A DNA stretch of 64,000 nucleotides, from NCBI RefSeq assembly GCF_001422545.1, contig NZ_LMLE01000012.1, positions 57,179 to 121,178 of the forward strand. Direction: 5' to 3'. Below are positions 17,898 to 27,582 of the stretch, piece by piece. A program made the position numbers and the translations under genes. Source of the stretch: Pedobacter sp. Leaf41. GTDB lineage: Bacteria; Bacteroidota; Bacteroidia; Sphingobacteriales; Sphingobacteriaceae. The notes under the pieces were generated by a model. That model had not been told where the DNA came from and did not search any database. It saw only the letters and a list, made by a program, of their open reading frames with translations. Numbering within the stretch: position 1 is the first letter of the stretch; each line of letters begins with the position of its first letter.

Positions 17898-18848
17898 ATG
17901 TCTAATAGTAAAACAGTAAAAATCTCGACGCCATGGGGTCACAGCTTTTTGAATGAGCAAATTAGCCCCTGCATTGAAAATTTTAAATTCGAAATTGATA
18001 ATGATTGCAAAGTTTGTGATTATTGGATAGTTTGGGGGGATTTACCAAGACGTGCTGATAAAATAAAGGTTAAATGTCCTAATGAAAATATATTGTTTAT
18101 GACAGACGAAGCTCATCCTTATAAAACATACCATAAACAATTCCTAGATCAATTTCATGCTATCATTACTTGCAGGAACGATATTGAACACAAAAATATT
18201 ATAAGTACACATGAGATAAATACTTGGCATATACCAAAAACTTTCGAACAGTTATATTCTAAGAAGGAGATCATTAAAAGCAAAGAAATTTCTGTTGTTT
18301 GTTCAGATTTAACCGACTTACCTGGGCATAAGGCTCGTTATGCTTTTGTTAATAAGCTAATTGGACATTTTAAAGATAAGTTGGATGTTTATGGGAGAGG
18401 GTTTAATCCTATTGATAACAAATTAATTGCATTAACACCCTACAAGTATTCAATTGCTATCGAAAACTCTGCAATTGATGGGTATTTTACTGAAAAAATA
18501 TCAGAATGCTATTTGACCCATACTTTCCCCATCTATTATGGAGCACCAGATATCGATAAGTATTTCGATTCAGCTTCATTATTAAAAATCGAAATAAACA
18601 ACTATAAAAAGAGCATTCAAAAAATTGAAGAATTGTTAGAATTAGATCCCTGGAAATCAATAGAGCGCCTACTCGTGGAACAGAAGCTGCGTTATTTAAA
18701 CAAGTATCAATTATTTTCAGCTTTAAATAATATCCTAATAAACCAAAATTTAACTAACACTATAAAATCAACAAATTTGATCTATTCTCATCGCAAATTT
18801 TCGAAAGAATCATTTATAACAAAAGTAGTTAATCTGATAAACAGGTAA
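17898..18848 (+). CDS. Glycosyltransferase family 10 (alpha-1,3-fucosyltransferase-like)
   Basis: 316 residues. The C-terminal half shows the GT10 signature: YKYSIAIENSAIDGYFTEKI, then LTHTFPIYYGAPDI. In that signature the N and E residues and the FTEK block contact GDP-fucose. NILFMTDEAHPYKTYH in the N-terminal half fits the acceptor domain. The predicted reaction is transfer of L-fucose, or a related deoxysugar, from its GDP form. It lies between the GT23-like gene and a FkbM methyltransferase. FkbM-type enzymes can methylate such sugars. Confidence 0.75.
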   Translation: MSNSKTVKISTPWGHSFLNEQISPCIENFKFEIDNDCKVCDYWIVWGDLPRRADKIKVKCPNENILFMTDEAHPYKTYHKQFLDQFHAIITCRNDIEHKNIISTHEINTWHIPKTFEQLYSKKEIIKSKEISVVCSDLTDLPGHKARYAFVNKLIGHFKDKLDVYGRGFNPIDNKLIALTPYKYSIAIENSAIDGYFTEKISECYLTHTFPIYYGAPDIDKYFDSASLLKIEINNYKKSIQKIEELLELDPWKSIERLLVEQKLRYLNKYQLFSALNNILINQNLTNTIKSTNLIYSHRKFSKESFITKVVNLINR

Positions 18849-18849
18849 G

Positions 18850-19695
18850 ATGTCCAGATTTAGGAGTTTCTTCAAAAATTTAAAATCCATAGATAAATTA
18901 GTTTATTTATATGGAAAAACAATAGAGTTCGCAATACCCGGAAGATACAAGCAAATAGTGCATTTCAGAAGCTTTATAAATAATACCCAATCTTTAGGCT
19001 ATGAAATTAAGTTTCAATCAGATCAGGTTTTAGTTCAATCAGGTTTTTATGCAATTAAACTTAGAGACAATACCAGTGACAAAGATGCTTTTAGCCAAAT
19101 TTTCATAAATAATGAGTATCAAACTCTTATTGATTATATTCACTTAAATGAGATTGAGATTAATACAATAGTTGATGCAGGAGCTAACATTGGACTATCG
19201 GCCATTAAATTTTCAAATGCTTTTCCAAACTGTAAAATAATATGCCTAGAGCCTGATTCTGATAATTTTGAACAGCTCCAAATTAATTTGGAAAACATTA
19301 GCAATGTTATTATGTTGCAGAAGGCATTGTGGCATAAGCAAGATTTTCTTACTTTAAATAAGGATTTTAGAGATAGTCGGGAGTGGTCAAGACGGGTAGT
19401 AAAATCAAATAACACCGATGATAATTTTATTTCCGCAGTATCTATAGCGGACATTATCAAACAATACAGCCTTCAGGAAATAGATTTTTTAAAAATTGAT
19501 ATTGAAGGAAGTGAAGCAGAAATATTTAAAGCAGAAAATGATTTGTCATTTCTAAGACAAGTGAAAATCATTGCAATAGAAATCCATGATGAGTTTAATT
19601 GTAGAAATCAAATATATAGGATATTAAGAGATAATAGTTTTTTTATATTTAATACAGGTGAACTTACCATTGGAGTTAAGCACAGTAACAAATGA
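18850..19695 (+). CDS. FkbM family methyltransferase
   Basis: 281 residues. Motif I of the SAM-binding fold is VDAGANIGLSA (D109-G115 region). ICLEPDSDNF is motif II, and DFLKIDIEGSE is the FkbM hallmark. These enzymes O-methylate sugars in polysaccharides, glycolipids and secondary metabolites. Acceptor unknown. It starts 1 bp after the preceding stop and overlaps the next gene by ATGA, so it is part of a coupled run. Confidence 0.85.
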   Translation: MSRFRSFFKNLKSIDKLVYLYGKTIEFAIPGRYKQIVHFRSFINNTQSLGYEIKFQSDQVLVQSGFYAIKLRDNTSDKDAFSQIFINNEYQTLIDYIHLNEIEINTIVDAGANIGLSAIKFSNAFPNCKIICLEPDSDNFEQLQINLENISNVIMLQKALWHKQDFLTLNKDFRDSREWSRRVVKSNNTDDNFISAVSIADIIKQYSLQEIDFLKIDIEGSEAEIFKAENDLSFLRQVKIIAIEIHDEFNCRNQIYRILRDNSFFIFNTGELTIGVKHSNK

Positions 19696-20615
19696 TTGGT
19701 ATTTCAATAATTATTTGCTGTTATAATAGCGCAAGAAGATTGCCTGATACTTTACTAAAGATATCAGAACTAAATCAGGATAAATATATTCCATGGGAAA
19801 TAATCGTTGTTAATAATCTTTCTACAGATAAAACTGCAGATGTTGCAAAGGCGGAATGGGAAAAATACAATCAGGATGATGTTAGCTTTCTTATAGTAAA
19901 TGAAGATAATGCTGGTTTAAATTATGCGAGACGTAAAGGAGCGTTGTTAGCAAAATACGAATGGTTGCTCTATTGCGATGACGATAATTGGTTAGATCCT
20001 GATTATTTTATAAATTTTAAAAAAATCATCAGCCAGCATCAGCAATTAAAAATGGTTTGCTGTGGTAAATCTGAAGCTGTTTTTGAAAAACTACCAAATA
20101 AATGGTTTTATAACTACCAACAGCTATGCGTGATATTTAACATTTTAGATTATGGTTATGATACAAGAATTTCAAAGTGCCTAGCCGATGGTTGCGACGT
20201 TTGTGGAGCAGGTATGTTTGTTTTAAAAAAATTAGTTGTTGAGTATTTCAAATTTGAGAAGCAGATAATTTTAGATAGGACTGGAGAAAATTTAAATTCT
20301 GGAGGGGATACAGATTTGGTTAATTATTTTCTTACAAATAATTATGAGATTGGTCAATTTGCAACATTAAGTATAAAGCACTTTATTCCAAAAGAAAGAA
20401 CCACACGTAAATACATATATCGTTTAACCGAGGGAATGTCATACTCAACTGCTTTGATATCCTATAAACAATATTCAGTCATTAAGAAAGCAAATTTCCT
20501 TAGTTTATGCAAGAAAGTTATTGTACATACCATCAGATTAAGTTTTTTCGAAGCGGTTTTAGTCCTTGCTCGCTATTTTGGATGGCAAAGAGCTTACAAT
20601 GAAATAGTAAACTAA
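19692..20615 (+). CDS. Glycosyltransferase family 2
   Basis: 307 residues, GT-A fold. ISIIICCYNSARRLPDTL is the nucleotide-binding start, VNNLSTDKTADVA follows, and LLYCDDDNWLDPDY supplies the metal-binding acidic triplet. A hydrophobic stretch lies near the C terminus. Donor and acceptor cannot be inferred. It starts with the ATGA overlap to the FkbM gene. After it comes a 178-bp gap without clear promoter boxes, the first larger break since wzt. Confidence 0.85.
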   Translation: MIGISIIICCYNSARRLPDTLLKISELNQDKYIPWEIIVVNNLSTDKTADVAKAEWEKYNQDDVSFLIVNEDNAGLNYARRKGALLAKYEWLLYCDDDNWLDPDYFINFKKIISQHQQLKMVCCGKSEAVFEKLPNKWFYNYQQLCVIFNILDYGYDTRISKCLADGCDVCGAGMFVLKKLVVEYFKFEKQIILDRTGENLNSGGDTDLVNYFLTNNYEIGQFATLSIKHFIPKERTTRKYIYRLTEGMSYSTALISYKQYSVIKKANFLSLCKKVIVHTIRLSFFEAVLVLARYFGWQRAYNEIVN

Positions 20616-20793
20616 TTAAATTGTTATTTAATCATAATACATAAAGCAAATAATGCCTTAAATTGGTGATCATTTTGAAAGTCTTGAAAAATGAATATAA
20701 AGTTGATGAAATCGTGAAATTTATATTCAATTGAATACTATTTAAGAAATTTATTCACATGTACCAAACATTTTAATTACCAAAAGCAACTAC

Positions 20794-21501
20794 ATGAGAG
20801 AAGAAAATCTTTCTAGATTAACTGAAACAGAGATAAATATTAATAATTTACATTATCTACATTACAAATTCTATCATCGTGATTTATTCGATTCTTTTCA
20901 AAAATATGCAACAGGCAAGTTATTAGATATTGGTTGTGGCAACAAACCCTACGAAAGAATACTATCTAAATTAATAAATAACTATGTAGGTGTTGATGTT
21001 ATACAGTCAAGTGAAAATAAAGTTGATTTTTTATGCCTGGCAAATAATATACCATTAGAGAGTGAGTCATTTGATACTGTTATATCAACCCAAACTATTG
21101 AGCATGTTGAAGATCCTCAAGGTTTAATTAATGAAGCTTATAGATTATTAAAAGCAAATGGATATTTAATTATATCAGGTCCGATGTATTGGCCCCTACA
21201 TGAAGAACCTTATGATTTTTTTAGATTTACAAAACATGGTTTTACATACTTGTTGCAAACGGCAGGGTTTGAACTTGTAGAAGTTAAATCAAATGGGGGT
21301 AGTTGGAGTGTGGCTGGACAGGCCTTACTGCATGCAATACCTAGTGCTTACAACATAAAAGGTTTCAGAGGATTTGTATTAAGAACCACTCTAAAATTTT
21401 TAAAGACAAAACATATTAATAGTTTTTTTTCTAAAATTGATGAAGAAATTAAAGATCATACGAATACGATGAATTATGTAATTATTGCAAAAAAAAGATA
21501 A
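20794..21501 (+). CDS. Class I SAM-dependent methyltransferase
   Basis: 235 residues. KLLDIGCGNKPYERIL is motif I, NYVGVDV motif II, SFDTVISTQTIEHVEDP motif IV, and AYRLLKANGYLIISGP motif V. This is the Methyltransf_11 type common in glycan loci. The acceptor is unknown. With the Wzt C-terminal domain in mind, it could make a chain-terminating methyl cap, but that is inference only. It overlaps the next start by one base (TAATG). Confidence 0.85.
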   Translation: MREENLSRLTETEININNLHYLHYKFYHRDLFDSFQKYATGKLLDIGCGNKPYERILSKLINNYVGVDVIQSSENKVDFLCLANNIPLESESFDTVISTQTIEHVEDPQGLINEAYRLLKANGYLIISGPMYWPLHEEPYDFFRFTKHGFTYLLQTAGFELVEVKSNGGSWSVAGQALLHAIPSAYNIKGFRGFVLRTTLKFLKTKHINSFFSKIDEEIKDHTNTMNYVIIAKKR

Positions 21502-22304
21502 TGGTTTTAACTGTTATAATTCCTTGTTACAATCATGGCATATATATACAAGAGGCTATAGATAGTGTATTAACTTACCAAGATCAGCTCATCGAAATTA
21601 TTATTATTGATGATGGATCGACAGATGTTTTTACTATTAATAAAATGGAAGAGCTCAAATCACTCGGTTACCACATAATAAAGCAACAAAATTCAGGATT
21701 ATCTTTTAGCAGAAATGTTGGTATTGCCGCAGCAAAAGGGAAATACATTTTACCATTGGATGCCGATAACAAAATAAAAGCCAATTATATCAGAAAAGCA
21801 TTACCAATATTGGATAATAATATTGCTGATATAGTTTATAGTAAACCTCTTTTTTTTGGTGATGTTACTGAAGATAGAATCTTTGAGCCAAAAGAGTTTG
21901 ATGGGACAGACTTAATTTTTGGAAATTATATTGATGCTTGCGCTATATACAAAAAGGAAGTTTGGATTAAAAACAATGGTTATGAAGAAAATTTACCCAT
22001 ACAGAGCTTAGAAGACTGGGACTTTTGGTTGAACAGCTATTTTAATAATTTTAGGTTTAAATTTATAGATGAAGAGCTTTTTGAATATAGGGTTTTAGCC
22101 AACTCAATGATAGCTGTTGGCCAAAAGCAAAGTGAGAAACAAAATGAATTTATCAACTTTATAATGAATAAATATGGGTATCTTATATATAATAAAGTAA
22201 TCCCGCACTACTCAAATTCGAAAATATACCAAAATGACATTAAAAATCCGTTAAGAAGTGTTTTTAAATTCATGTATAGGTTGATAACCAACAACAAAAA
22301 CTAA
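21501..22304 (+). CDS. Glycosyltransferase family 2
   Basis: 267 residues. LTVIIPCYNHGIYIQEAIDS and IIIDDGSTD open the GT-A fold; YILPLDADNKIKANYI carries the DxD-like metal site; SLEDWDFWLNSYF is the ED/W acceptor-side motif. Specificity unknown. It is coupled to the preceding methyltransferase by a TAATG junction, then a 118-bp AT-rich gap follows with no recognisable signal. Confidence 0.85.
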   Translation: MVLTVIIPCYNHGIYIQEAIDSVLTYQDQLIEIIIIDDGSTDVFTINKMEELKSLGYHIIKQQNSGLSFSRNVGIAAAKGKYILPLDADNKIKANYIRKALPILDNNIADIVYSKPLFFGDVTEDRIFEPKEFDGTDLIFGNYIDACAIYKKEVWIKNNGYEENLPIQSLEDWDFWLNSYFNNFRFKFIDEELFEYRVLANSMIAVGQKQSEKQNEFINFIMNKYGYLIYNKVIPHYSNSKIYQNDIKNPLRSVFKFMYRLITNNKN

Positions 22305-22422
22305 TAAGCTACTTAAATTCATTTGAGATTGTTTTTCTAAAAACCTAAAAATTCATAGGAAGTTAATCTGTAGTTATTCATATAAAAAAGTATAATGATA
22401 AAAATCATAATTTACTAAAGAT

Positions 22423-23376
22423 TTGGTAGCCCCATTAGTTTCTATTATTGTTCCGAATTATAATCATTCAAAATTTCTTTCAAAACGATTGGAATCTATA
22501 TTTAATCAGTCATTCCAAGATTTCGAATTAATTATTTTGGATGATGCATCAACTGATCAAAGCGTAGAATTGATTAAACAAATAATTTCTGATAAAGAAA
22601 ATGTTTCGCTGATTGTAAATTCAAAAAATTCTGGGTCTACATTTTCACAATGGAACAAAGGAATTATATTAGCCAAAGGAAAATATATTTGGATAGCAGA
22701 AAGTGATGATTATGCAAGTGATTCTTTTCTTTCAGCTCTCGTTCCGTTAATGGAAAATAATAATGATTGTGCTATTGCTTATTCGCAAAGCAATTATATT
22801 TATAATGACACATTCGGAGAGTCTTTAATAAGCTGGACAAATGATTTGTCGAGAACCTTTTGGTCTGAGGATTTCAAAATTGAAGGACAAGAAGTTGTAC
22901 TGAAATATTGGATTCATAAAAATATTATAATCAATGCTAGTGCTGCACTTTTTAAAAGAGCTGCCTATTTGCAAAGTGCCGCAAAAAACAACATCAATTA
23001 TCATCTTTGTGGGGATTGGTTTACATGGATAGCTCTGATGAAAAACGGCAATTTGATTTTTAAATCGGAAATACTTAATTTTTACAGGAGACATGAAGGA
23101 ACTGTTACAAACAAATGGAAATCAAACCTAATGGTTAAGAAAGAAATTAATGAAATTCATAATTATTGTTATCATCATTTTATAAAAAATGAGGCTGATT
23201 CAAAATTAATCATGCAAGCACAATTTAATAACTGGAGATCATTTGTTGAGCATTTCGGAAAATTTAAATACATATCCCAAATTACAAAGGCAAATCAATA
23301 TTTCGAATTCCCAAATAAATTCTATCTATTAAAGTTTATACCAAAGTTTATTATCAAAAAGCTTTATGGAAGATAG
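22423..23376 (+). CDS. Glycosyltransferase family 2
   Basis: 317 residues. VSIIVPNYNHSKFLSKRLES and LILDDASTDQS are the GT2 N-terminal motifs; YIWIAESDDYASDSF holds the SDD metal site. It starts with TTG; no in-frame ATG precedes the fold. It overlaps the following oxidoreductase-epimerase gene by 11 bp. Sugar specificity unknown. Confidence 0.8.
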   Translation: MVAPLVSIIVPNYNHSKFLSKRLESIFNQSFQDFELIILDDASTDQSVELIKQIISDKENVSLIVNSKNSGSTFSQWNKGIILAKGKYIWIAESDDYASDSFLSALVPLMENNNDCAIAYSQSNYIYNDTFGESLISWTNDLSRTFWSEDFKIEGQEVVLKYWIHKNIIINASAALFKRAAYLQSAAKNNINYHLCGDWFTWIALMKNGNLIFKSEILNFYRRHEGTVTNKWKSNLMVKKEINEIHNYCYHHFIKNEADSKLIMQAQFNNWRSFVEHFGKFKYISQITKANQYFEFPNKFYLLKFIPKFIIKKLYGR

Positions 23377-25489
23377 AAAGTATCTAATTATTGGTGGTGG
23401 TGCGGTGGTTCAGGAATACTACCTAAAAGCATTTGAGCATCTTAATCTACTGAATTCAATTACTATAGTAGAACCTAATGTTGAGACCTATCAGTATCTA
23501 AAATCCAAAGGGATTTCAGTGGTTAATTTTGGATTTAGAGAATTCTTTGCTCAAGATCAAACAGATTATAATTATGCAATCATCACTTTGCCAAACCATC
23601 TTCATGAAGAAGCAATTGCATTATGTCTTGACAAAGGTATTCCGATTTTGTGTGAGAAACCAATGGTTTTAACTACTTCGGCATGCAACAGGATAAGTGA
23701 TGTGGAAATTAAAACAAATCAGCATGTTTACACGGGAATGGTTCGCCGATATATGCCATCCTATCTTGCCTTACGCAAAAGTTTAAATCTTGTGGGTGAG
23801 ATCAATGAAGTACGCATAGAAGATGGAAATCCTTTTGCATGGGTAGCAGACAGTTATGCCTTTTTCGACCCTAAAAACGGTGGTGTTTTAGCTGATATGG
23901 GCGTACATTATCTTGATTTAGTTTATCATCTTTTTGGAGCACTTAAACCTTTTAAGTATGAAGATGATTATGAAGGCGGAGTTGAAGCCAATGTTAACTA
24001 CGCATTAAAAAATGAATCTGGCATTGAAATTTCTATAAAACTTTCCCGAACCGAAAAGCTAAAAAACACATTTGAAATTATTGGTACAAATGGTCGGTTA
24101 TGGATGGATAAAGATAAGTTTGAAAGTTGTTTTTTTTCTCCTGAAGATGGCATAGTCTATGAAATAAAATTAAATAATGCCTTCACTGATAGATCTTTAC
24201 AATATATTTTTGAAGCTTGTTTTGTTGAGCAATTGCTTAGGTTTTCATCGAAGGATAAATCACTTGTTAAAGTTGCTGATGCAAAAGCAGTTATTACGCT
24301 TATAGAATGGGCGTATGAAAATCGAAAAACAACATTAGCCAAAACAAGTGAAGATACTTACCTGATTACAGGAGGAACTGGATTTATTGGTACAGCTTTA
24401 ACCGAGCATTTATGGCGCAAAGGGGTTCAAAATATAACTGTGCCTGTTAGGGGTTATAAAAACTGTGCATCTGTAGCCCGATTTGATATCAATTTGCCAA
24501 AAGTAAATCTATTAAATTATGAATCGGTACTTCAAACTGTTGCTGGAAAACAATTTATTATTCACCTGGCCTATTCTACTGATAGTAAAAATGCTTACAA
24601 CATTAATGTTGAAGCCACAAAAAACGTAGTGAAAGCCGCTTGTGAACAAAGTGCTGAAGCTGTTGTTGTATTGAGTACTATGAATGTTTATGGTTTTCCA
24701 AACGGTATAGTAAACGAAAATACAAATGGAAAACCTGCTGGTGGAGATTACGGGAAATCGAAAAAAATAATGCAGGATTGGTGTTTGGAATTTGCAAAAA
24801 CTCAAACCAGAACCAGAATTATAGTGCTTAATCCTACCTGTGTTTACGGCCCGAATGGGAAAACCTATACTACTTTACCACTTACACTTGCCAATTCTAA
24901 TCGTTTTTGCTGGATTGATAATGGTAATGGAATGGCTAACGTTGTTTATATAGATAATTTGTTAGATGCCATAGAAAAATCATTGAAGGTAAAGGAAGCA
25001 CATGGATTAAACTTTATCATTAATGATGATACATTAACCTGGAAAAGTTTTCTAAGTCCGCTATTATTGGATAAGACAAGCCAAATTGAAAATCTTGATA
25101 CAAACAGCTTACTTACACAAAACTTTAAGGAAAAAACAAATCTTAAAAAAATTGCCCGTTACTTGGTAGCCAACTATGAATTTGTTTCCTTAATTAATCA
25201 GCACCCTGTGTTGGGTGGCATTAAAAAAGCAATTTTTAAGAGGATCCCTAAATTTAGAAATAAGTTAGATGGTGAACGCGAAATTGAATGGACAGGTAAT
25301 GGAACAGAAAATCTCACAAAAGATTTCAGCCAACCGTTTAACCCTCCTATTTGGTTAAACGAACTGTTTGGAAATACAAACAGTGAGTTTTCTTCAGAAA
25401 AAGCCGAGGAAATATTAGGTTGGAAGTCTGCTGTATCTACTGAAGAAGCACTAAAAAAAACTCAGCATTGGCTATCTCAACGCAATTAG
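23366..25489 (+). CDS. Fusion of Gfo/Idh/MocA oxidoreductase and NAD-dependent epimerase/dehydratase
   Basis: 707 residues in one unbroken frame. Residues 1 to about 325 are a Gfo/Idh/MocA oxidoreductase: N-terminal NAD fold LIIGGGAVVQEYY, EKP motif at 97-99 (CEKPM), then the beta-sheet domain with GGVLADMGVHYLDLVYH. Residues about 330-707 are an extended SDR: TGGTGFIG (335-342), VVLSTMNVYG, and the catalytic Y462xxxK466 (YGKSK). Together they could carry out two steps in making a modified nucleotide sugar, for example oxidation then epimerisation or reduction. The substrate is unknown. Separate proteins are the rule, so the fusion is unusual. The following GT2 gene overlaps it by 22 bp. Confidence 0.8.
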   Translation: MEDRKYLIIGGGAVVQEYYLKAFEHLNLLNSITIVEPNVETYQYLKSKGISVVNFGFREFFAQDQTDYNYAIITLPNHLHEEAIALCLDKGIPILCEKPMVLTTSACNRISDVEIKTNQHVYTGMVRRYMPSYLALRKSLNLVGEINEVRIEDGNPFAWVADSYAFFDPKNGGVLADMGVHYLDLVYHLFGALKPFKYEDDYEGGVEANVNYALKNESGIEISIKLSRTEKLKNTFEIIGTNGRLWMDKDKFESCFFSPEDGIVYEIKLNNAFTDRSLQYIFEACFVEQLLRFSSKDKSLVKVADAKAVITLIEWAYENRKTTLAKTSEDTYLITGGTGFIGTALTEHLWRKGVQNITVPVRGYKNCASVARFDINLPKVNLLNYESVLQTVAGKQFIIHLAYSTDSKNAYNINVEATKNVVKAACEQSAEAVVVLSTMNVYGFPNGIVNENTNGKPAGGDYGKSKKIMQDWCLEFAKTQTRTRIIVLNPTCVYGPNGKTYTTLPLTLANSNRFCWIDNGNGMANVVYIDNLLDAIEKSLKVKEAHGLNFIINDDTLTWKSFLSPLLLDKTSQIENLDTNSLLTQNFKEKTNLKKIARYLVANYEFVSLINQHPVLGGIKKAIFKRIPKFRNKLDGEREIEWTGNGTENLTKDFSQPFNPPIWLNELFGNTNSEFSSEKAEEILGWKSAVSTEEALKKTQHWLSQRN

Positions 25490-26403
25490 TTTCAGTAATT
25501 ATACCAGCATATAATGCAGAGCAGACTATTGCCCAGACACTGGATTCTGTTTATGCACAAACCTATAAAAATTTAGAAGTTATTGTCGTAAACGATGGTT
25601 CTACAGACAATACTTTAACTGTTTTAAAAGGCTATTGTATGCCAATAAGCATATTATCAACAGAAAACAATGGGGTTAGCCATGCCCGCAATTTAGGCTT
25701 TAAGCATTCAAAAGGAGATTATATTCAGTATTTAGATGCGGACGATTTATTGATGCCTGCAAAAATTGAGATACAACTTCAGGCTTTAGTAACAGAAGAA
25801 GCAGATGTTGCTTACGGAGACTGGCAAAAGTTTAAAATCGAAAATGATCAGATAAAGATTTCAGAAACCATTGAACGCGAAATACAAGGAGATTTAGAAA
25901 TTGCACTTTTTACCTATTTCTGGTGTCCTCCAGCTGCAATATTGTATTCGAGGAGGATATGCGATGTCTTACAATGGAATGAGCATTTACCGATAATACA
26001 AGATGCTCGGTACTTTTTGGATGCGGCAATTGCTAAAGGTAAATTTGTATATACCAGTGGTATAATGGCAAAGTATAGAATTGCTCAATCGAATTCACTT
26101 TCACAAAAAAGCGATTTGAATTTTGTGAAGGATTTATATGAAAACACAAAGGGTATTTACACAGCATGGAAAGGAGATCTTAATGCTGAGAAAAAAGCGG
26201 TAATTATACAATCTTTAAGACATTGCATTAACCGACTTAGTGTTTTGGATAAAGGTTTAGCAATGGAGGCTATTGAATTCTTACTTCAAATTGAACCACA
26301 TTATCTACCTCCAGAAAAAGGTTTATTGAGTGCTTTGTCTAAGATGATTGGCTATAAAAGTGCCGAAAAAGTAGCTGGTTTTAAAAGAGCTCTTAAGTTA
26401 TGA
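25468..26403 (+). CDS. Glycosyltransferase family 2
   Basis: 311 residues. VSVIIPAYNAEQTIAQTLDS and VIVVNDGSTDNTL, then YIQYLDADDLLMPAKIE, are the classic GT2 motifs with a DADD metal site. The start is TTG at 25468, inside the end of the fusion gene; there is no closer ATG before the conserved fold. Ends with an ATGA overlap to the next gene. Specificity unknown. Confidence 0.85.
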   Translation: MAISTQLVSVIIPAYNAEQTIAQTLDSVYAQTYKNLEVIVVNDGSTDNTLTVLKGYCMPISILSTENNGVSHARNLGFKHSKGDYIQYLDADDLLMPAKIEIQLQALVTEEADVAYGDWQKFKIENDQIKISETIEREIQGDLEIALFTYFWCPPAAILYSRRICDVLQWNEHLPIIQDARYFLDAAIAKGKFVYTSGIMAKYRIAQSNSLSQKSDLNFVKDLYENTKGIYTAWKGDLNAEKKAVIIQSLRHCINRLSVLDKGLAMEAIEFLLQIEPHYLPPEKGLLSALSKMIGYKSAEKVAGFKRALKL

Positions 26404-27542
26404 AAATTGCTTTGGTGACTGCTTATTTTTATCCGACTAGCAGAGGAGGCACTGAAAAATATGTGCTGAGTCTTGCTAAAAGTTTAATCAAGCAACATCA
26501 GGAGGTCCATATTATCACCACTGGTACCCCGAATACTATTATCACCTATGAAGATATAATTGTTCATTGCCTGAATGACGAATTATCTCATGATTACGAT
26601 ATTTTATCAAGCAGAAAGGCAGCTGGAAATCTAAATGATTTTAGAAGAATATTAAGCGAAAACAAGTACGATTTGGTTCATTTTCATACCTTAACGCCCG
26701 CTTTTAACATATTTCATATATCAGCAGCTAGAAGGTTAAATGCAGAAATTCATTTTACAGCCCATGTGCCTGGTATCACCTGTATTCATGGCGACTTAAT
26801 GCAATTTGGAACGCACGCTTGTGACGGTCTTATTCAAAAACATAGATGTACTGCCTGTTACATTAGTAAGAAAGTTCCTAGCATGCCAATTATTAAAATA
26901 ATAGCAAAAACAGTAGATGTCTTAAATTATCCAGTTAGTACAGCGACCGTAGTAGAAAGAAAAGTCGAAAACCTATTGAAGCTAAACACACTATGCGACA
27001 AGGTCTTTCTTTTTACTAATTGGCAGAAAGAAATATTTATTAAAAATGGATTTGAGCCGAAGAAAATAACCATTACCAGTCAATTATTGGATATACAATT
27101 AAGCCCAAAAATTCCAGTTGAAAAGAAGATTAAAGTTATTGGATTTGTTGGACGGATCACCCAAGAAAAAGGATTGCATATTTTAATTGAGGCCTTTAAA
27201 TCGGCAAATAGAAAAGATTTGCAACTTCATATTGCGGGTATTATTAATGATGAAAAGTATTTTGATAGACTTAAGAACGTAACAGCTAACGACTCAAATA
27301 TCCTTTGGAAAGTTAATTTGTCAGAAACGCAAACTAATGAGTTTTATAAAAGCATAGATTTGTTAGTCATTCCTTCTATTACCTATGAAACGGGCCCTTA
27401 TGTTTTATATGAGGCATTTGAAAAAAATATTCCTGTCATTGCCAACAACCTGGGAGATATGGTTATTTGGAAAAAAAAAGGATTTGATATTTCCCTTTAC
27501 AATATAAAAAATCAGCTAATTGAATTTTTAATAAAAATATAG
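26400..27542 (+). CDS. Glycosyltransferase family 4
   Basis: 380-residue GT-B enzyme. ALVTAYFYPTSRGGTEKYVL opens the acceptor domain. A Cys-rich insert near residues 140-160 (HACDG, then HRCTACYIS) is typical of one GT4 subgroup. The donor domain has GFVGRITQEKGLHILIEAF and ETGPYVLYEAFEKNIPVI. Coupled to the preceding gene by ATGA. Sugar unknown. Confidence 0.85.
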   Translation: MKIALVTAYFYPTSRGGTEKYVLSLAKSLIKQHQEVHIITTGTPNTIITYEDIIVHCLNDELSHDYDILSSRKAAGNLNDFRRILSENKYDLVHFHTLTPAFNIFHISAARRLNAEIHFTAHVPGITCIHGDLMQFGTHACDGLIQKHRCTACYISKKVPSMPIIKIIAKTVDVLNYPVSTATVVERKVENLLKLNTLCDKVFLFTNWQKEIFIKNGFEPKKITITSQLLDIQLSPKIPVEKKIKVIGFVGRITQEKGLHILIEAFKSANRKDLQLHIAGIINDEKYFDRLKNVTANDSNILWKVNLSETQTNEFYKSIDLLVIPSITYETGPYVLYEAFEKNIPVIANNLGDMVIWKKKGFDISLYNIKNQLIEFLIKI

Positions 27543-27582
27543 TGACATTTAATTTTTGAATGTTCAATTCAGTAATCCCAAA

